64,000 nucleotides of DNA from Tilletia caries (taxonomy: Eukaryota > Basidiomycota > Exobasidiomycetes > Tilletiales > Tilletiaceae): contig JALUTQ010000007.1 in the NCBI GenBank assembly GCA_032718865.1, positions 1,798,001 through 1,862,000 on the forward strand. The letters are read 5' to 3'. The translations under genes and the position numbers were made by a program. This document shows positions 63,714-64,000 of the stretch, piece by piece (the first letter of the stretch is position 1; the number at the start of each line of letters is the position of its first letter). Below the pieces are notes generated by a model. The model ran no database searches and had not been told where the DNA came from. It worked only from the letters and a program-made list of their open reading frames with translations.

Positions 63714-64000
63714 TGCGGAGTAACTCATTTTACACTTTTGCGGAGTACTCCGCAATTTTTAATGTTTTACTCCGCATTTTTACTCCGCACAGCACTCCGC
63801 AAAAAGTACGGAGTGACTGCGGAGGGGCCAAAAACTCCGCGGAGTACTCCGCATAACTTGGGGAATTTCACCAAAATCTGCGGAGTACTCCGCTTCAAAT
63901 TCCCCAAAATTGTGCGGAGGACGGAGGAAGCTCGCCGGAATGTTCCTCCACCAGTGTGGAGTAGGGAGTAAAGTTGTTCGGACCGCCAAAAATGCGGAGT
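63714..64000. mobile_element. motif-dense element G (GCGGAGTACTCCGC), cut by window end
   Basis: From about 63,714 the sequence is dominated by ACTCCGC, GCGGAGT and the palindrome GCGGAGTACTCCGC in both orientations. It resembles the interiors of MITEs C and F but with its own word. The right end lies outside the window, so no target duplication or inverted repeat can be tested. Confidence 0.5.

Overview
This window looks like a repeat-rich stretch of a dikaryotic fungus, most likely a basidiomycete. The reasons are: genes with many short introns (29 to about 100 nt, GTGAGT/GTAAGT donors); a white-collar-type PAS/GATA factor with a C-X2-C-X18-C-X2-C finger; a YIH1/IMPACT homologue; a fungal-type seven-helix membrane protein; and Ty3/gypsy, Tc1/mariner, Helitron-like and MITE-type elements. 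I cannot name the species from the sequence.

Layout. 1-7.4 kb: gene fragments, two tiny proteins ending in acidic, SUMO-interaction-like tails, two motif-dense MITEs and a solo 80-bp LTR. 7.4-12 kb: a Helitron-type PIF1 helicase region with one in-frame stop, and an F-box gene whose 3' half is retrotransposon RNase H. 12.7-19.7 kb: relics, namely a gene with a MITE in its last codons, a decayed asparaginyl-tRNA synthetase copy and a decayed exo-1,3-beta-glucanase. 20.7-27.3 kb: three intact genes (trans-sulfuration PLP enzyme, 7-TM protein, YIH1/IMPACT). 28.5-34.7 kb: a Tc1-type non-autonomous element with perfect 70-bp TIRs, a 356-bp TRIM and two more motif-dense elements. 35.7-47.6 kb: three intact genes (PAS-GATA factor, LRR-CCCH fusion, flavin monooxygenase). 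47.9-61 kb: a large minus-strand Ty3/gypsy element carrying two nested insertions. 61-64 kb: satellite-like repeats, duplicated segments and the start of another motif-dense element.

The two most unusual things are these. (1) The Ty3/gypsy element has, between its primer-binding site and Gag, a run of about five ubiquitin/SUMO-like domains; the last ends in a SUMO-type Q-T-G-G-G just before the Gag capsid region. (2) Seven segments of about 0.3-2 kb are each filled with a different short motif in both orientations. Six lie wholly in the window; they have 6-9-bp target duplications and, in most, matching terminal inverted repeats. They look like several unrelated families of MITEs (at least one hAT-like) that have each amplified their own subterminal motif.

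Caveat: several frameshifts fall at or near homopolymers (G7 near 58,425; G9 near 56,385), so some may be assembly errors. The in-frame stops and the missing parts of the relic genes are not explained that way.
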